A stretch of 59,353 nt of DNA from an uncultured Prevotellaceae bacterium (GTDB lineage: Bacteria; Bacteroidota; Bacteroidia; Bacteroidales; Bacteroidaceae): contig CAMVAT010000019.1 of NCBI GenBank assembly GCA_947165505.1, positions 1-59,353 on the forward strand. The letters run 5' to 3'. A program made the translations under genes and the position numbers. Positions 15,352 through 25,522 of this stretch are shown here, piece after piece (the stretch's first letter is position 1; each line of letters begins with the position of its first letter). The notes under the pieces were generated by a model. It saw only the letters and a program-made list of their open reading frames with translations. It did no database searches and was not told where the DNA came from.

Positions 15352-18300
15352 ACTGTTTACCAGTCTTTTCCTACATCAAACCACAACAATGGGTTTGCTT
15401 ATATAAAGCGTGCAAAGTTGTTTACCAGTCTTTTCCTACATCAAACCACAACTATTTAAATATTTTCTTGTTTATTGCTTGTGTTGTTTACCAGTCTTTT
15501 CCTACATCAAACCACAACTTCATATACACAAACACCATCGTACACAAAGTTGTTTACCAGTCTTTTCCTACATCAAACCACAACTAGGCCTTGACCACAT
15601 CCTCGATGTCGGCCGTTGTTTACCAGTCTTTTCCTACATCAAACCACAACGCTCGCAGCGCATGAAAAAAACCCCCGCGGTTGTTTACCAGTCTTTTCCT
15701 ACATCAAACCACAACTGTAAATGATTTCATAGGTTTTTCGTTTCTGTTGTTTACCAGTCTTTTCCTACATCAAACCACAACTGTCGATTGTTATTTCAGT
15801 TTTGCCATGAAGTTGTTTACCAGTCTTTTCCTACATCAAACCACAACTCCATGGTGTCAGATAATAGAGATTTCGACGTTGTTTACCAGTCTTTTCCTAC
15901 ATCAAACCACAACACTTGACATTGTTTATAACGAAGATTGCTTGTTGTTTACCAGTCTTTTCCTACATCAAACCACAACCAGTTCTCCGACGAGGTGAGT
16001 TGGCAGAAGGTTGTTTACCAGTCTTTTCCTACATCAAACCACAACGTAGGAGGCTGAACGGTTGACGTATGAAAGTTGTTTACCAGTCTTTTCCTACATC
16101 AAACCACAACTGTAGATGCAAACGGGTTGTGTCAACTGAAGTTGTTTACCAGTCTTTTCCTACATCAAACCACAACGCAGAGGTGTGCGTTCTCATACGC
16201 ATTGCGTTGTTTACCAGTCTTTTCCTACATCAAACCACAACATTTATAAAAAATTCCAAAACGTTTTCAGGTTGTTTACCAGTCTTTTCCTACATCAAAC
16301 CACAACCCACAGCGGCAGCATTGGACATCCGCTTTAGTTGTTTACCAGTCTTTTCCTACATCAAACCACAACTCTGCTCCGCTGTAGTATTTCCGACCCG
16401 TCGTTGTTTACCAGTCTTTTCCTACATCAAACCACAACGCCGCCCTCCTTTCCGTCTTTCATGCCGCCGTTGTTTACCAGTCTTTTCCTACATCAAACCA
16501 CAACCGTTAATCAAAACACAATAAGCGATAAGGAGTTGTTTACCAGTCTTTTCCTACATCAAACCACAACCGACAAGGACATCTTGCTCTTTTTCCCTTG
16601 TTGTTTACCAGTCTTTTCCTACATCAAACCACAACTAAGTGTTCTTAATTATGCAAGTAGAAGCGGTTGTTTACCAGTCTTTTCCTACATCAAACCACAA
16701 CGATAGCCGAATATTATTGCCATGCGTCAGGTTGTTTACCAGTCTTTTCCTACATCAAACCACAACAGTATGATGCTGTAGAAGAAAATATAATTGTTGT
16801 TTACCAGTCTTTTCCTACATCAAACCACAACAGCAGGTCGTAGGGGTCGTTGGAGTCGAGTGTTGTTTACCAGTCTTTTCCTACATCAAACCACAACGCA
16901 GAGGTGTGCGTTCTCATACGCATTGCGTTGTTTACCAGTCTTTTCCTACATCAAACCACAACATTTATAAAAAATTCCAAAACGTTTTCAGGTTGTTTAC
17001 CAGTCTTTTCCTACATCAAACCACAACTCCGACTACTCCGGCGTGATGCGCTCGTTGTTGTTTACCAGTCTTTTCCTACATCAAACCACAACAGGTAGCG
17101 CACGAGGCGCAGGGCGTTGGTGTTGTTTACCAGTCTTTTCCTACATCAAACCACAACGATATTGTCTATTTCCTCGAAGTGGTCGCAGTTGTTTACCAGT
17201 CTTTTCCTACATCAAACCACAACTCTATAGCCTTTTGTTCTTTAATCAGTGCGTTGTTTACCAGTCTTTTCCTACATCAAACCACAACGACGGTCAGTTG
17301 GCGGATTTGGGCGTGGAGGTTGTTTACCAGTCTTTTCCTACATCAAACCACAACACGAAGAGATTTCCATATAATGCTCCACCCGTTGTTTACCAGTCTT
17401 TTCCTACATCAAACCACAACTTTATTGGTGTTTGAAAAATCGGGAGAAAGGTTGTTTACCAGTCTTTTCCTACATCAAACCACAACGCTATGACCTATGA
17501 ATCTTTCTTTTTTTTGGTTGTTTACCAGTCTTTTCCTACATCAAACCACAACTCGAGACCGACAGCACCGCAACCACCATCGTTGTTTACCAGTCTTTTC
17601 CTACATCAAACCACAACGCTGAAGAGCATCCCGTGAAGAATGGCTCAGTTGTTTACCAGTCTTTTCCTACATCAAACCACAACTGGCACCCGTGCCACGG
17701 TTGCAATGACCGGTTGTTTACCAGTCTTTTCCTACATCAAACCACAACCGGCGTGCGCCACGCTTGTCAACCGCGACAGTTGTTTACCAGTCTTTTCCTA
17801 CATCAAACCACAACGCCGAAAATGGAAGGAAAAACCCACTACTGTTGTTTACCAGTCTTTTCCTACATCAAACCACAACCGCCATTCATAAGCCATTCCA
17901 CTGCATTCGTTGTTTACCAGTCTTTTCCTACATCAAACCACAACCCATTTTAGGTAATGAAGCCGGAACTACAGTTGTTTACCAGTCTTTTCCTACATCA
18001 AACCACAACTCAGCAGGGGTAAGAAGCAGCGCACCACCTGTTGTTTACCAGTCTTTTCCTACATCAAACCACAACCCACAAATAAAGATTAAAATAACAA
18101 ACCTGTTGTTTACCAGTCTTTTCCTACATCAAACCACAACCTCTTTAGTTGGGCATCGTATTTGTCAATGTTGTTTACCAGTCTTTTCCTACATCAAACC
18201 ACAACTTCCAGATGTTGCTAATGCACCACGATTGGTTGTTTACCAGTCTTTTCCTACATCAAACCACAACATTTCGGATGATGTAATCATTTGGGGTGCC

Positions 18301-19710
18301 GTTGTTTACCAGTCTTTTCCTACATCAAACCACAACCATAGAGTAAACACAATAAGTAATGGGCTGTTGTTTACCAGTCTTTTCCTACATCAAACCACAA
18401 CTCGTTTATACCTACTAATAAGAAGTTTCTGTTGTTTACCAGTCTTTTCCTACATCAAACCACAACTAGTTTTCGCTCGCCTCTGCCTGATTGGGGTTGT
18501 TTACCAGTCTTTTCCTACATCAAACCACAACAGAGACAGCCAGCAAGGAGTTGAAGATTGTGTTGTTTACCAGTCTTTTCCTACATCAAACCACAACTAT
18601 TCTTCATCGCTTAAAATCTCCAACACCGTTGTTTACCAGTCTTTTCCTACATCAAACCACAACATACACTTGTTTCTGTTTCTCGAGGATGTGGTTGTTT
18701 ACCAGTCTTTTCCTACATCAAACCACAACTAGTTTTCGCTCGCCTCTGCCTGATTGGGGTTGTTTACCAGTCTTTTCCTACATCAAACCACAACTGCGGG
18801 GCGTGTCGTGGAGGTGTCGCCCGTGTTGTTTACCAGTCTTTTCCTACATCAAACCACAACCGTCACATACGTTTGTTTTTCGACTGGATTGTTGTTTACC
18901 AGTCTTTTCCTACATCAAACCACAACCGTTCTCAAGATGAGAAGAACCTTGAAATGGTTGTTTACCAGTCTTTTCCTACATCAAACCACAACTCAGGGGC
19001 TATATCTGACGCACCTACATTTGTTGTTTACCAGTCTTTTCCTACATCAAACCACAACTGATGCGCTTTTTATAGTCTTCGATGGTTGTTGTTTACCAGT
19101 CTTTTCCTACATCAAACCACAACAGGCGATAGATTCGCTTGTATTAACGTCAGTTGTTTACCAGTCTTTTCCTACATCAAACCACAACTTGAGTACACTA
19201 AGCAGGAAATTATCGCCGTTGTTTACCAGTCTTTTCCTACATCAAACCACAACCATTGTTTAGTCGTTTGGTTCTTACCTCTGTTGTTTACCAGTCTTTT
19301 CCTACATCAAACCACAACTAGATGATGTATTTGCAGCGATTGCAATTGTTGTTTACCAGTCTTTTCCTACATCAAACCACAACTATTGAATTTATCATTG
19401 ATTTTATCTAATGTTGTTTACCAGTCTTTTCCTACATCAAACCACAACTCTAACAATATATAGGAAAATTCATTTTTTGTTGTTTACCAGTCTTTTCCTA
19501 CATCAAACCACAACCTTATGTTGAAGTAAATAATACAGTAGAAGGTTGTTTACCAGTCTTTTCCTACATCAAACCACAACTTATGTTTCTATCGCCGTAG
19601 AAGAATGTGGTTGTTTACCAGTCTTTTCCTACATCAAACCACAACAGATGAAGTGCCTTATGATTTTGAGGCAAGTTGTTTACCAGTCTTTTCCTACATC
19701 AAACCACAAC
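15352..19710 (-). CRISPR. Type II-C CRISPR array: 67 repeats, 66 spacers
   Basis: I counted 67 copies of a 36-bp repeat (plus-strand form starts GTTGTTTACCAGTC and ends CAAACCACAAC) separated by 29-30 bp spacers. All copies read as identical except the leftmost (15352-15387), whose first two bases differ; it marks the leader-distal end. The functional crRNA strand is minus, because only that strand pairs with the tracrRNA anti-repeat (24721-24741). New spacers are therefore expected to enter at the right end, next to cas2. Three spacers occur twice: 16177-16205 = 16898-16926, 16242-16270 = 16963-16991, and 18467-18495 = 18730-18758, leaving 63 distinct spacers. Open frames through the array are artefacts of the repeats. 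Confidence 0.98.
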
Positions 19711-19802
19711 CTACGTTTTCTATTGTCCTATGTAACAATTATTTATGTGTTATCTTTTCCGTAAGAAGTGGTATTTGATGTGGTTTTACCAATGCAAAAA
19801 TA
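19711..19802 (-). promoter_or_regulatory. CRISPR leader with promoter and anti-repeat-like segment
   Basis: This AT-rich 92 bp lies between the cas2 stop and the first (newest) repeat. On the minus strand a -7 element TATTTTTG (19795-19802) begins directly after the cas2 TAG. Within the leader, the minus-strand RNA would contain CCACATCAAATACCAC (about 19768-19783), nearly complementary to the 5' half of the crRNA repeat. No consensus -33 is seen. Confidence 0.7.
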
Positions 19803-20141
19803 CTAAAATAATTCCAACTGTATGGGTCCTGTATTTATTTTTTTCTTTTCTTTGCCCCAAAAATTGATGATATCACCATATTGCTTATCCGTCACGCTCA
19901 AAATGCTTACCATACCCGTCTCAGGGAGGAAGGATTTAACCCGCTTGGTGTGGACTGTCTTGCTCTCATATGATGCACAATGTCTGATATACACAGAATA
20001 CTGCAACATGACAAACCCGTCTTTCAACAGATTTTTACGAAAGAGTGTAGCTATCTTACGTTCTTTCTTTGTCACTACGGGCAAATCGAAGAAGACAAAC
20101 AACCACATGATATGATATGCATTTAATCGGTTTTCGCTCAT
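19803..20141 (-). CDS. cas2: CRISPR adaptation protein Cas2
   Basis: A 112-residue ferredoxin-fold protein. The N-terminal strand reads MWLFVFFDLPV with the conserved Asp, followed by basic helix TKKERKIATLFRKNLLKDGF and the LQYSVYIRHC strand typical of the Cas2 dimer. It forms the integrase complex with Cas1. Its start overlaps the end of cas1 by 4 bp, so the two are translationally coupled. It is the last cas gene; the array leader follows directly. Confidence 0.96.
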   Translation of the reverse strand: MSENRLNAYHIMWLFVFFDLPVVTKKERKIATLFRKNLLKDGFVMLQYSVYIRHCASYESKTVHTKRVKSFLPETGMVSILSVTDKQYGDIINFWGKEKKKINTGPIQLELF

Positions 20142-21025
20142 ATTATCATTGGCAACGATAGTTTATCAGTCTCACCTTTTAGATACTTCAGCAACGATGC
20201 CGTAGTTATAGACAATGCATTTTCCAACGGCCGTGTCACCTTACCAATCTTCACATCTGAGAACAACAACCTGAGAAGTTTTCCTTTTGAGGGATTGTCC
20301 AACTCCTTGACGGCCTCATCGTAATATAGATGATAGACGACTTCATCAACGAAAGGCCGATATGGTTCCATCACATCATCTGCTAAGGGGAAGGCATTGT
20401 AGCGGTTGCGGTGAAAGACACCGAAGGCTGGATATAGGCCTGTGCCAATCAATGCACGAGCCACAGCCGCCCGGAGGATGGCATAACCATAATTAAGCAT
20501 ATTATTAGGTGGCAGTCCATCACGGTCGCGCTTGAATCCTTCATCAAAAATCTGAGACCAATAAACACGTGCCGCAGCTCCTTCTCGGTTGTCGGTATCA
20601 CCCGATTTTACATTCATATAGTAAGGTTTAAGCATATCGCCTTGCTTGCCCACTTTATTCAGCAATAATGCCTGGTTGCGAATCTTTCCTTCCACCAATT
20701 GTTTCCAGATATTCTTTTTCGTGGGCACAGAAGCATCCATTTGATATTGATAACTTTCTTGCAAGGTTGTATTCCCTTCTAATGTCATCAACATCGTTTT
20801 AGGCATCTGCTTCTTGTCGCAGAAAATGACAGACACATTATTATCCGCCAGTTCATTAAGCAAGGGCACAGTGATATTGACCATCGGATTCTCTATGACT
20901 ACAAATCCGATGTCTTCAATAGGCCGTATCACTGTCTTCTTGTCATCTTTGAACGTGATAACTATTTGACGATCTCTTAACGACAAAGACACGGGCGAAG
21001 CGAACATCAATGTCTGTTTGATCAT
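20138..21025 (-). CDS. cas1: CRISPR integrase Cas1
   Basis: A 295-residue type II Cas1. The metal-binding triad is E148 (NREGAAARVYW), H205 (FGVFHRNRYNAFPLADD) and E220 (VMEPYRP), all present, so the enzyme should be active in spacer integration. The N-terminal beta domain is MIKQTLMFASPVSLSLRDRQIVI. It overlaps cas9 by 4 bp upstream and cas2 by 4 bp downstream, making a tight cas9-cas1-cas2 operon. No cas4 or csn2 is present, which defines subtype II-C. Confidence 0.97.
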   Translation of the reverse strand: MIKQTLMFASPVSLSLRDRQIVITFKDDKKTVIRPIEDIGFVVIENPMVNITVPLLNELADNNVSVIFCDKKQMPKTMLMTLEGNTTLQESYQYQMDASVPTKKNIWKQLVEGKIRNQALLLNKVGKQGDMLKPYYMNVKSGDTDNREGAAARVYWSQIFDEGFKRDRDGLPPNNMLNYGYAILRAAVARALIGTGLYPAFGVFHRNRYNAFPLADDVMEPYRPFVDEVVYHLYYDEAVKELDNPSKGKLLRLLFSDVKIGKVTRPLENALSITTASLLKYLKGETDKLSLPMII

Positions 21026-24000
21026 ATTAGTCTCGTTATCTCACCTAAATCATTTATCTCAAAATCAACACCCTGAACAAGAGCTTTAAATTGGGTATGA
21101 TATAATTTAATACACGACCTAAATACGTCTGAACACTTAAAAACTCCATTTGTTATTTTTACATCAGAACTTGGACGTGCTTCTTGATTATGGAGTAATA
21201 CAATAGTACCAAATATCCATTTTTGAATAACTAAAGACGACATCCCTGTCACCTTGTACAGCCTCTTCTGTAAGTTCTTTTTATCCAGTTCCCAAACCTC
21301 TTCGGGGCTATTCTCATATAAAAGCACCATTGTGCCAATCTTCAATTTGTATCGCAGTTCGTATCCGCTCTTACTATACAAAGGTACGAGCTGGTTGTCG
21401 GTGGCCACCTTGTCATTACTACGGCGATAGAAATTGGCAGCAGTGATATTGTTGACCAGTTCAAACTCCCGTTTTTCTTTGCCTTTTTTGTCCTGTCCGA
21501 TATAAATAGCCATCATATAGTTGCGGTCGTTCTGCACATGATATTGCCGTTTGTATTCATGACGGGATTGATCCCGCTGTTGGCGTATGTTGATGGGTCG
21601 AGTGACAGAGCCGGTAAATAAGCGGACTTTCTTGATAGGTATCTTCTTTTCTTCATTCATCCAAATACCTGCTTCCAATGCTTTCTTCAACGAACCATGT
21701 AACGAGATGGCATGGTCAATAATAGAGCGTACTTCACCATCAACAATATTTTTTACATCTTTCTCTTCCAATCCATCAAGACTTCTGCGCACCACATACT
21801 TCACGGTTCCATCAACATTGATTGCGCCGTAATAGGTATCGTTATGCAAAGACGCACGCGCTGTGTCTCCTTGCGTCAACACTTTTCGTCCTTTGCTATC
21901 GCGCACATATCGACGTGCCTGTTTGGGCATATAGTCCTTAGAGTAATGAGCTATGAGCAGTTCGTCTTGAATGCTCTTGATGTCTGCCACGAACGAAGGC
22001 CACGGCTTTTCAAACACCGGTTTTTCTCCCCTGCCCTGCTTATACTCATCCGACTTGTGATAGAACTGCGCCAACTTATCATATTCTGCCTTGTCGATGC
22101 AGGCTATGGTAATAGCATCTATGCAATGATGCACATGGTTGACACGTTCTTTCTTAGTATATTCTTCTTGTATTCCCCACATCTTGCGGAAATCGGAGGT
22201 TGCGATGCCTTTGACGATATATACTTGCTTGAACACCGACTTCAGATACATACGGGCATAACGTGATATGACACTGATGTCTGTGCCTTGGCGACGGGAG
22301 AAACCTTCTGGTACTTCCGTCATAGTAAAACGGCTATACTTACCCCGCCAATAGTCGCGCTGTAATGAAAGAAGATGGCGACGGCGAATCTTTGCGTCTT
22401 TCTCTTCTTTGGTAGCCAAACCTTTGGTGCTGATTTTGCGAATCTGCCTGTCAAAATCTTCATATTTGTCTTTCCAACCTTGTATCCGTTCCAATATTTC
22501 TTCATGCTCGGCCAGTTGAGAAGGAAGTTTGGTTTTCTTCACATCGCGGTTGTATCGACTGCTGCAAAGGGTCAGGTTCATCTTGGTGCTATCTCCACCA
22601 GCACTTTGCGGCACTGTATGCTCTATATCGTACTTGGGATTTTCGCCCAAGAAATCCGTTATCTTAATTTCCTCGCCGGTATAAAGACACTTATGATTTT
22701 GTTCTTCCCACAATTGATACTTCAAGATGTCAGTATCTGACGGTTCCTTAATGCCCAAGTCAATGATTTTCTTGCGGCAATTCTCTCTGTCCTTCTCATT
22801 TTCACGCTGCCACGCTTGGATGGCTGAGCGGCGGTTGGCATCATTCAAATCGCGCGAAAACTCGACATGAATCTTTGTGTCTGGGGTGATCATTCTTTTC
22901 TTCAACAGCAAATTGACGACTTTTCGCAATCTGAACAAAGAGTGCATGGCCATTGGATTCTTCACATTGTTGATACGAGGCGAGCCTAACTGATAAATGC
23001 CATCATCGTTGGGACGCTGCCGGGGATAGAGTTCTATCATAGAGGGATGATACAATTTTTCTAATGCTTTTTCCTCAATATGATATCTATCATGCAGATA
23101 GCCCTTCACGCATTGTTCAAGCGTGGCGCCTTCGGCACCATTCTTATCATACGACAGCATCACATCTATCACATTCTCGATAGTCGCCTCTCGCATTTCT
23201 TTGATACCCCATATATGCTGGGGTAACACTTCAACGAGGTTGCCTAAAAAGACGGCTTGAGGATAAATGAGTCCGTAATTGCGTAGATAGGGCAGCATTT
23301 TTCTGATGGCTTTCAAACTAAGGGCCGCATAATCATTTGGCATTGATATCTTGCTGAATTTTTCCGCCTCTTCCTCCTCTAACTGCAACCGATTGACGGC
23401 AAAGTCCTTCAGTTTCTCTTCATCGTCATAAAAGAATAAGGCATGCCACACATCGTTCATTATCTCAAAACGTGTCTTGTCCTTAGCCAGTGTATAGACT
23501 TCGCATACACTCGTCAGCCAGTCTTCGCCAAAGATTTCTTCCAGTTGGGCGTTGACTACACTTCCTGACACTTGCGTGTCCATTTGATAGTTGAACTTAT
23601 AGGGCCGGTCTATGGGGTCTTTGATGTATGCATAGTTGTTCTTTCCGGCTAATTTCTTGGCTATATCCTCAAACGGGAATGTACGTTTAGACTTACGTTT
23701 AAACAGAGGAATTATTTTCTCTTTTTCCTCATCGGTAAGGCCACGTTCTCCTTGTTCGTAAAGCGTATTGATTGTTAAACGGATATTATTGATGAAACTA
23801 TACATTCTGAAGTCCTCATAAAGCGGATGCGATGAGGGACAACGTGATTTACCTTTCTCAAAAGTGCATGTTCCGACCTGACCTTTTTGCGATTTCAGCG
23901 GGCGTTGGTCAAATATGGCTTTCTCTAATTTTTTCACTAATTCTACGTCCAACTCCTGCTTTTCGCAAATGGCATAGAACTCGCTCTGATAATGTTCTTT

Positions 24001-24639
24001 ACGCGCCGTATAATGGTTTCTGATTCTCTCGCCACGCTGGTATAGCTGATAGAAATACTCGCCTAAATATTCACAGCCCGCCTCACTGATTTCTTTCGAG
24101 AGTCGGCTGATGCCCTCACTTACTGCACCGTCCGACTCTTTGGTTGTTTCCTTTCGGTTGCTCAAAAAACCGCGTCGCTGATTGAGGTGGTACAATGCGC
24201 GGCCTAAGATATAACGCTGTGTCAGGTCTGTGAGGTCCAGTTTCTGAGTCAGACAGATATAACGATACCGATAAGGGTTTATGTCTTCTTTGTCTTCTGT
24301 ACGCTGCCAAGCCATAAACGCCTCTTCTGTCGGATATACTTTCTTTAGCCTCCACTGACGAAGGATTTCTTTGCTTAATGGAGGGCATAAATGATTTTCA
24401 CTTAGAATGGTCAGCAATCGGATTTTCCGCACTTTTCTGCGCCAATAATGCTTTCGCACCGAGCGGTGTTCGGTACGCTCAGCGGCTTTAGAGGATTCTA
24501 TCCCCTTTTCAATCTTGACCCCTTCTGCGAATATATTTGTTCCTTTTGCAATTAGCGTTGTGGAGCCATCTTCTTTTTCAATAATAGCCCATCCAAGGCT
24601 ATTGGTACCTGTGTCGATACCCAAAATACGTTCTTTCAT
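21022..24639 (-). CDS. cas9: RNA-guided DNA endonuclease Cas9, type II-C
   Basis: A 1205-residue Cas9 with every catalytic motif intact. RuvC-I: D9 in ILGIDTGTNSLGWAI. Arginine-rich bridge helix: about residues 54-80 (RTEHRSVRKHYWRRKVRKIRLL). RuvC-II: E593 in IHVEFSRD. HNH: H674 in YDIEHTVPQSAGGDS followed by NLTLCSSRYNRDVKK. RuvC-III: H838 and D841 in NHVHHCIDAITIA. The C-terminal third is the PAM-interacting part, whose specificity cannot be read directly. Size is intermediate between compact II-C enzymes and II-A enzymes and is usual for Bacteroidales. The tracrRNA gene lies upstream in divergent orientation. Confidence 0.98.
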   Translation of the reverse strand: MKERILGIDTGTNSLGWAIIEKEDGSTTLIAKGTNIFAEGVKIEKGIESSKAAERTEHRSVRKHYWRRKVRKIRLLTILSENHLCPPLSKEILRQWRLKKVYPTEEAFMAWQRTEDKEDINPYRYRYICLTQKLDLTDLTQRYILGRALYHLNQRRGFLSNRKETTKESDGAVSEGISRLSKEISEAGCEYLGEYFYQLYQRGERIRNHYTARKEHYQSEFYAICEKQELDVELVKKLEKAIFDQRPLKSQKGQVGTCTFEKGKSRCPSSHPLYEDFRMYSFINNIRLTINTLYEQGERGLTDEEKEKIIPLFKRKSKRTFPFEDIAKKLAGKNNYAYIKDPIDRPYKFNYQMDTQVSGSVVNAQLEEIFGEDWLTSVCEVYTLAKDKTRFEIMNDVWHALFFYDDEEKLKDFAVNRLQLEEEEAEKFSKISMPNDYAALSLKAIRKMLPYLRNYGLIYPQAVFLGNLVEVLPQHIWGIKEMREATIENVIDVMLSYDKNGAEGATLEQCVKGYLHDRYHIEEKALEKLYHPSMIELYPRQRPNDDGIYQLGSPRINNVKNPMAMHSLFRLRKVVNLLLKKRMITPDTKIHVEFSRDLNDANRRSAIQAWQRENEKDRENCRKKIIDLGIKEPSDTDILKYQLWEEQNHKCLYTGEEIKITDFLGENPKYDIEHTVPQSAGGDSTKMNLTLCSSRYNRDVKKTKLPSQLAEHEEILERIQGWKDKYEDFDRQIRKISTKGLATKEEKDAKIRRRHLLSLQRDYWRGKYSRFTMTEVPEGFSRRQGTDISVISRYARMYLKSVFKQVYIVKGIATSDFRKMWGIQEEYTKKERVNHVHHCIDAITIACIDKAEYDKLAQFYHKSDEYKQGRGEKPVFEKPWPSFVADIKSIQDELLIAHYSKDYMPKQARRYVRDSKGRKVLTQGDTARASLHNDTYYGAINVDGTVKYVVRRSLDGLEEKDVKNIVDGEVRSIIDHAISLHGSLKKALEAGIWMNEEKKIPIKKVRLFTGSVTRPINIRQQRDQSRHEYKRQYHVQNDRNYMMAIYIGQDKKGKEKREFELVNNITAANFYRRSNDKVATDNQLVPLYSKSGYELRYKLKIGTMVLLYENSPEEVWELDKKNLQKRLYKVTGMSSLVIQKWIFGTIVLLHNQEARPSSDVKITNGVFKCSDVFRSCIKLYHTQFKALVQGVDFEINDLGEITRLI

Positions 24640-24679
24640 ATCTTTATTTAATTAAATTGCTTTTTTTTACCGTAAAAAT

Positions 24680-24710
24680 TTTGTCGTTTCAATAGGAATG
24701 TTTACCTTTG
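24680..24710 (+). promoter_or_regulatory. tracrRNA promoter (TTTG-N19-TACCTTTG)
   Basis: TTTG at 24680-24683 and TACCTTTG at 24703-24710 are exactly 19 bp apart. Transcription is predicted to start near 24717, directly before the anti-repeat. Confidence 0.85.
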
Positions 24711-24716
24711 CACCAT

Positions 24717-24798
24717 AAGATTTCCTACATCTTATCACAATAAGGCCATCATGGCCGAAGGGTAAAACCTATACTCCCGCTTCGGTGGGAGTTTTTTT
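24717..24798 (+). ncRNA. tracrRNA of the type II-C CRISPR system
   Basis: The anti-repeat TTTCCTACATCTTATCACAAT (24721-24741, one letter beyond 20 if flanks are added) can pair with the 5' 21 nt of the crRNA repeat in a duplex broken only by a two-base mismatch, with two G-U pairs. It is followed by a nexus-like hairpin GGCCatcatGGCC (24744-24756) and a terminator hairpin ACTCCCgcttcggtGGGAGT (24773-24792) with seven Ts. The resulting RNA is about 80 nt. It lies 78 bp from the cas9 start, divergent. Pairing was traced by hand; the fold was not computed. Confidence 0.93.
24773..24798 (+). terminator. Intrinsic terminator of tracrRNA
   Basis: Six-bp GC-rich stem with an 8-nt loop containing TTCG, followed by TTTTTTT. 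This is one of the clearest intrinsic terminators in the window. Confidence 0.9.
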
Positions 24799-25522
24799 GT
24801 GCCTTCTGCTTTTTTGTTTCATCCTTTATCCGCCCTTTTCTGCCACTCTGTGCTGCTCTAACGGGGCCAGTGGCGGATATGCCTTTGCGGTGGATGGCAC
24901 CAGTTAGTTACAATGTATCACGTGCAAAAGTACGGAAAAAGAGTGAAAAAACGTGTATGTTTTCTGCGTTTTTTTCGTGACGATGGCAGTTTTTTTCGGG
25001 ATTTTCGGGGAAGGATTCGAAAAGATCACACAAAGTTGTGTCAAATCGTGGGACAGGAGGCTTTCGGGGGGCATGGGGCAGGAGATATGACAAGAACACT
25101 CAACACGAAACAGTATAAGAACACTCAACAAATATGAGGTGAGAGGAAAGAGATTACTTTCACTACAACAGAAAGTCAGCGGATTTGAAATTCGCATGAA
25201 ACCAAGCGTTTTTTCGCATTACAAATGCTGATACTCCATGCGTCGGGATTGCAAATCCCGACGAACGGGGAAAGCCCCCTCCCCTGCCCTCCCCGAGGGG
25301 AGGGAGAAATTAGCACGGCGATCACGATGAATGGTGTATGCCCCGTTCGGGCACGGAATATCGGCATTTGCGAATTACTACATGACACACGCCCCCTGCC
25401 CCCCTCTAACTTAGAGGGGGATGCCCCCTCCCCGGCCCTCCCCATGGGGAGGGAGTAGATAGCACGTCAATCACGATGAATAGCGGACGACAGCACGTGC
25501 TGGCGGAGTGATGACAACAGGA
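24799..25522. repeat. Intergenic region with repeat boxes, no gene
   Basis: About 720 bp without a convincing gene. It includes an AACACTCAACA-word tract (about 25094-25136), a hairpin repeat in plus orientation (25222-25267), the CCCCTCCCCTGCCCTCCCCGAGGGGAGGGAG box (about 25275-25306), the ACACACGCCCCCT box with CCCCTCTAACTTAGAGGGGG (25382-25415), and CCCTCCCCATGGGGAGGGAG (about 25435-25455). These are shared with 5734-5993, 14580-14880 and 38114-38514. Confidence 0.75.

Noticed and set aside
15410..19764. Long plus-strand open frames through the array with repeated VVYQSFPTSNHN, LFTSLFLHQTTT or CLPVFSYIKPQ peptides
   Set aside because: They are three-frame translations of the CRISPR repeat and have no independent start, signal or family.
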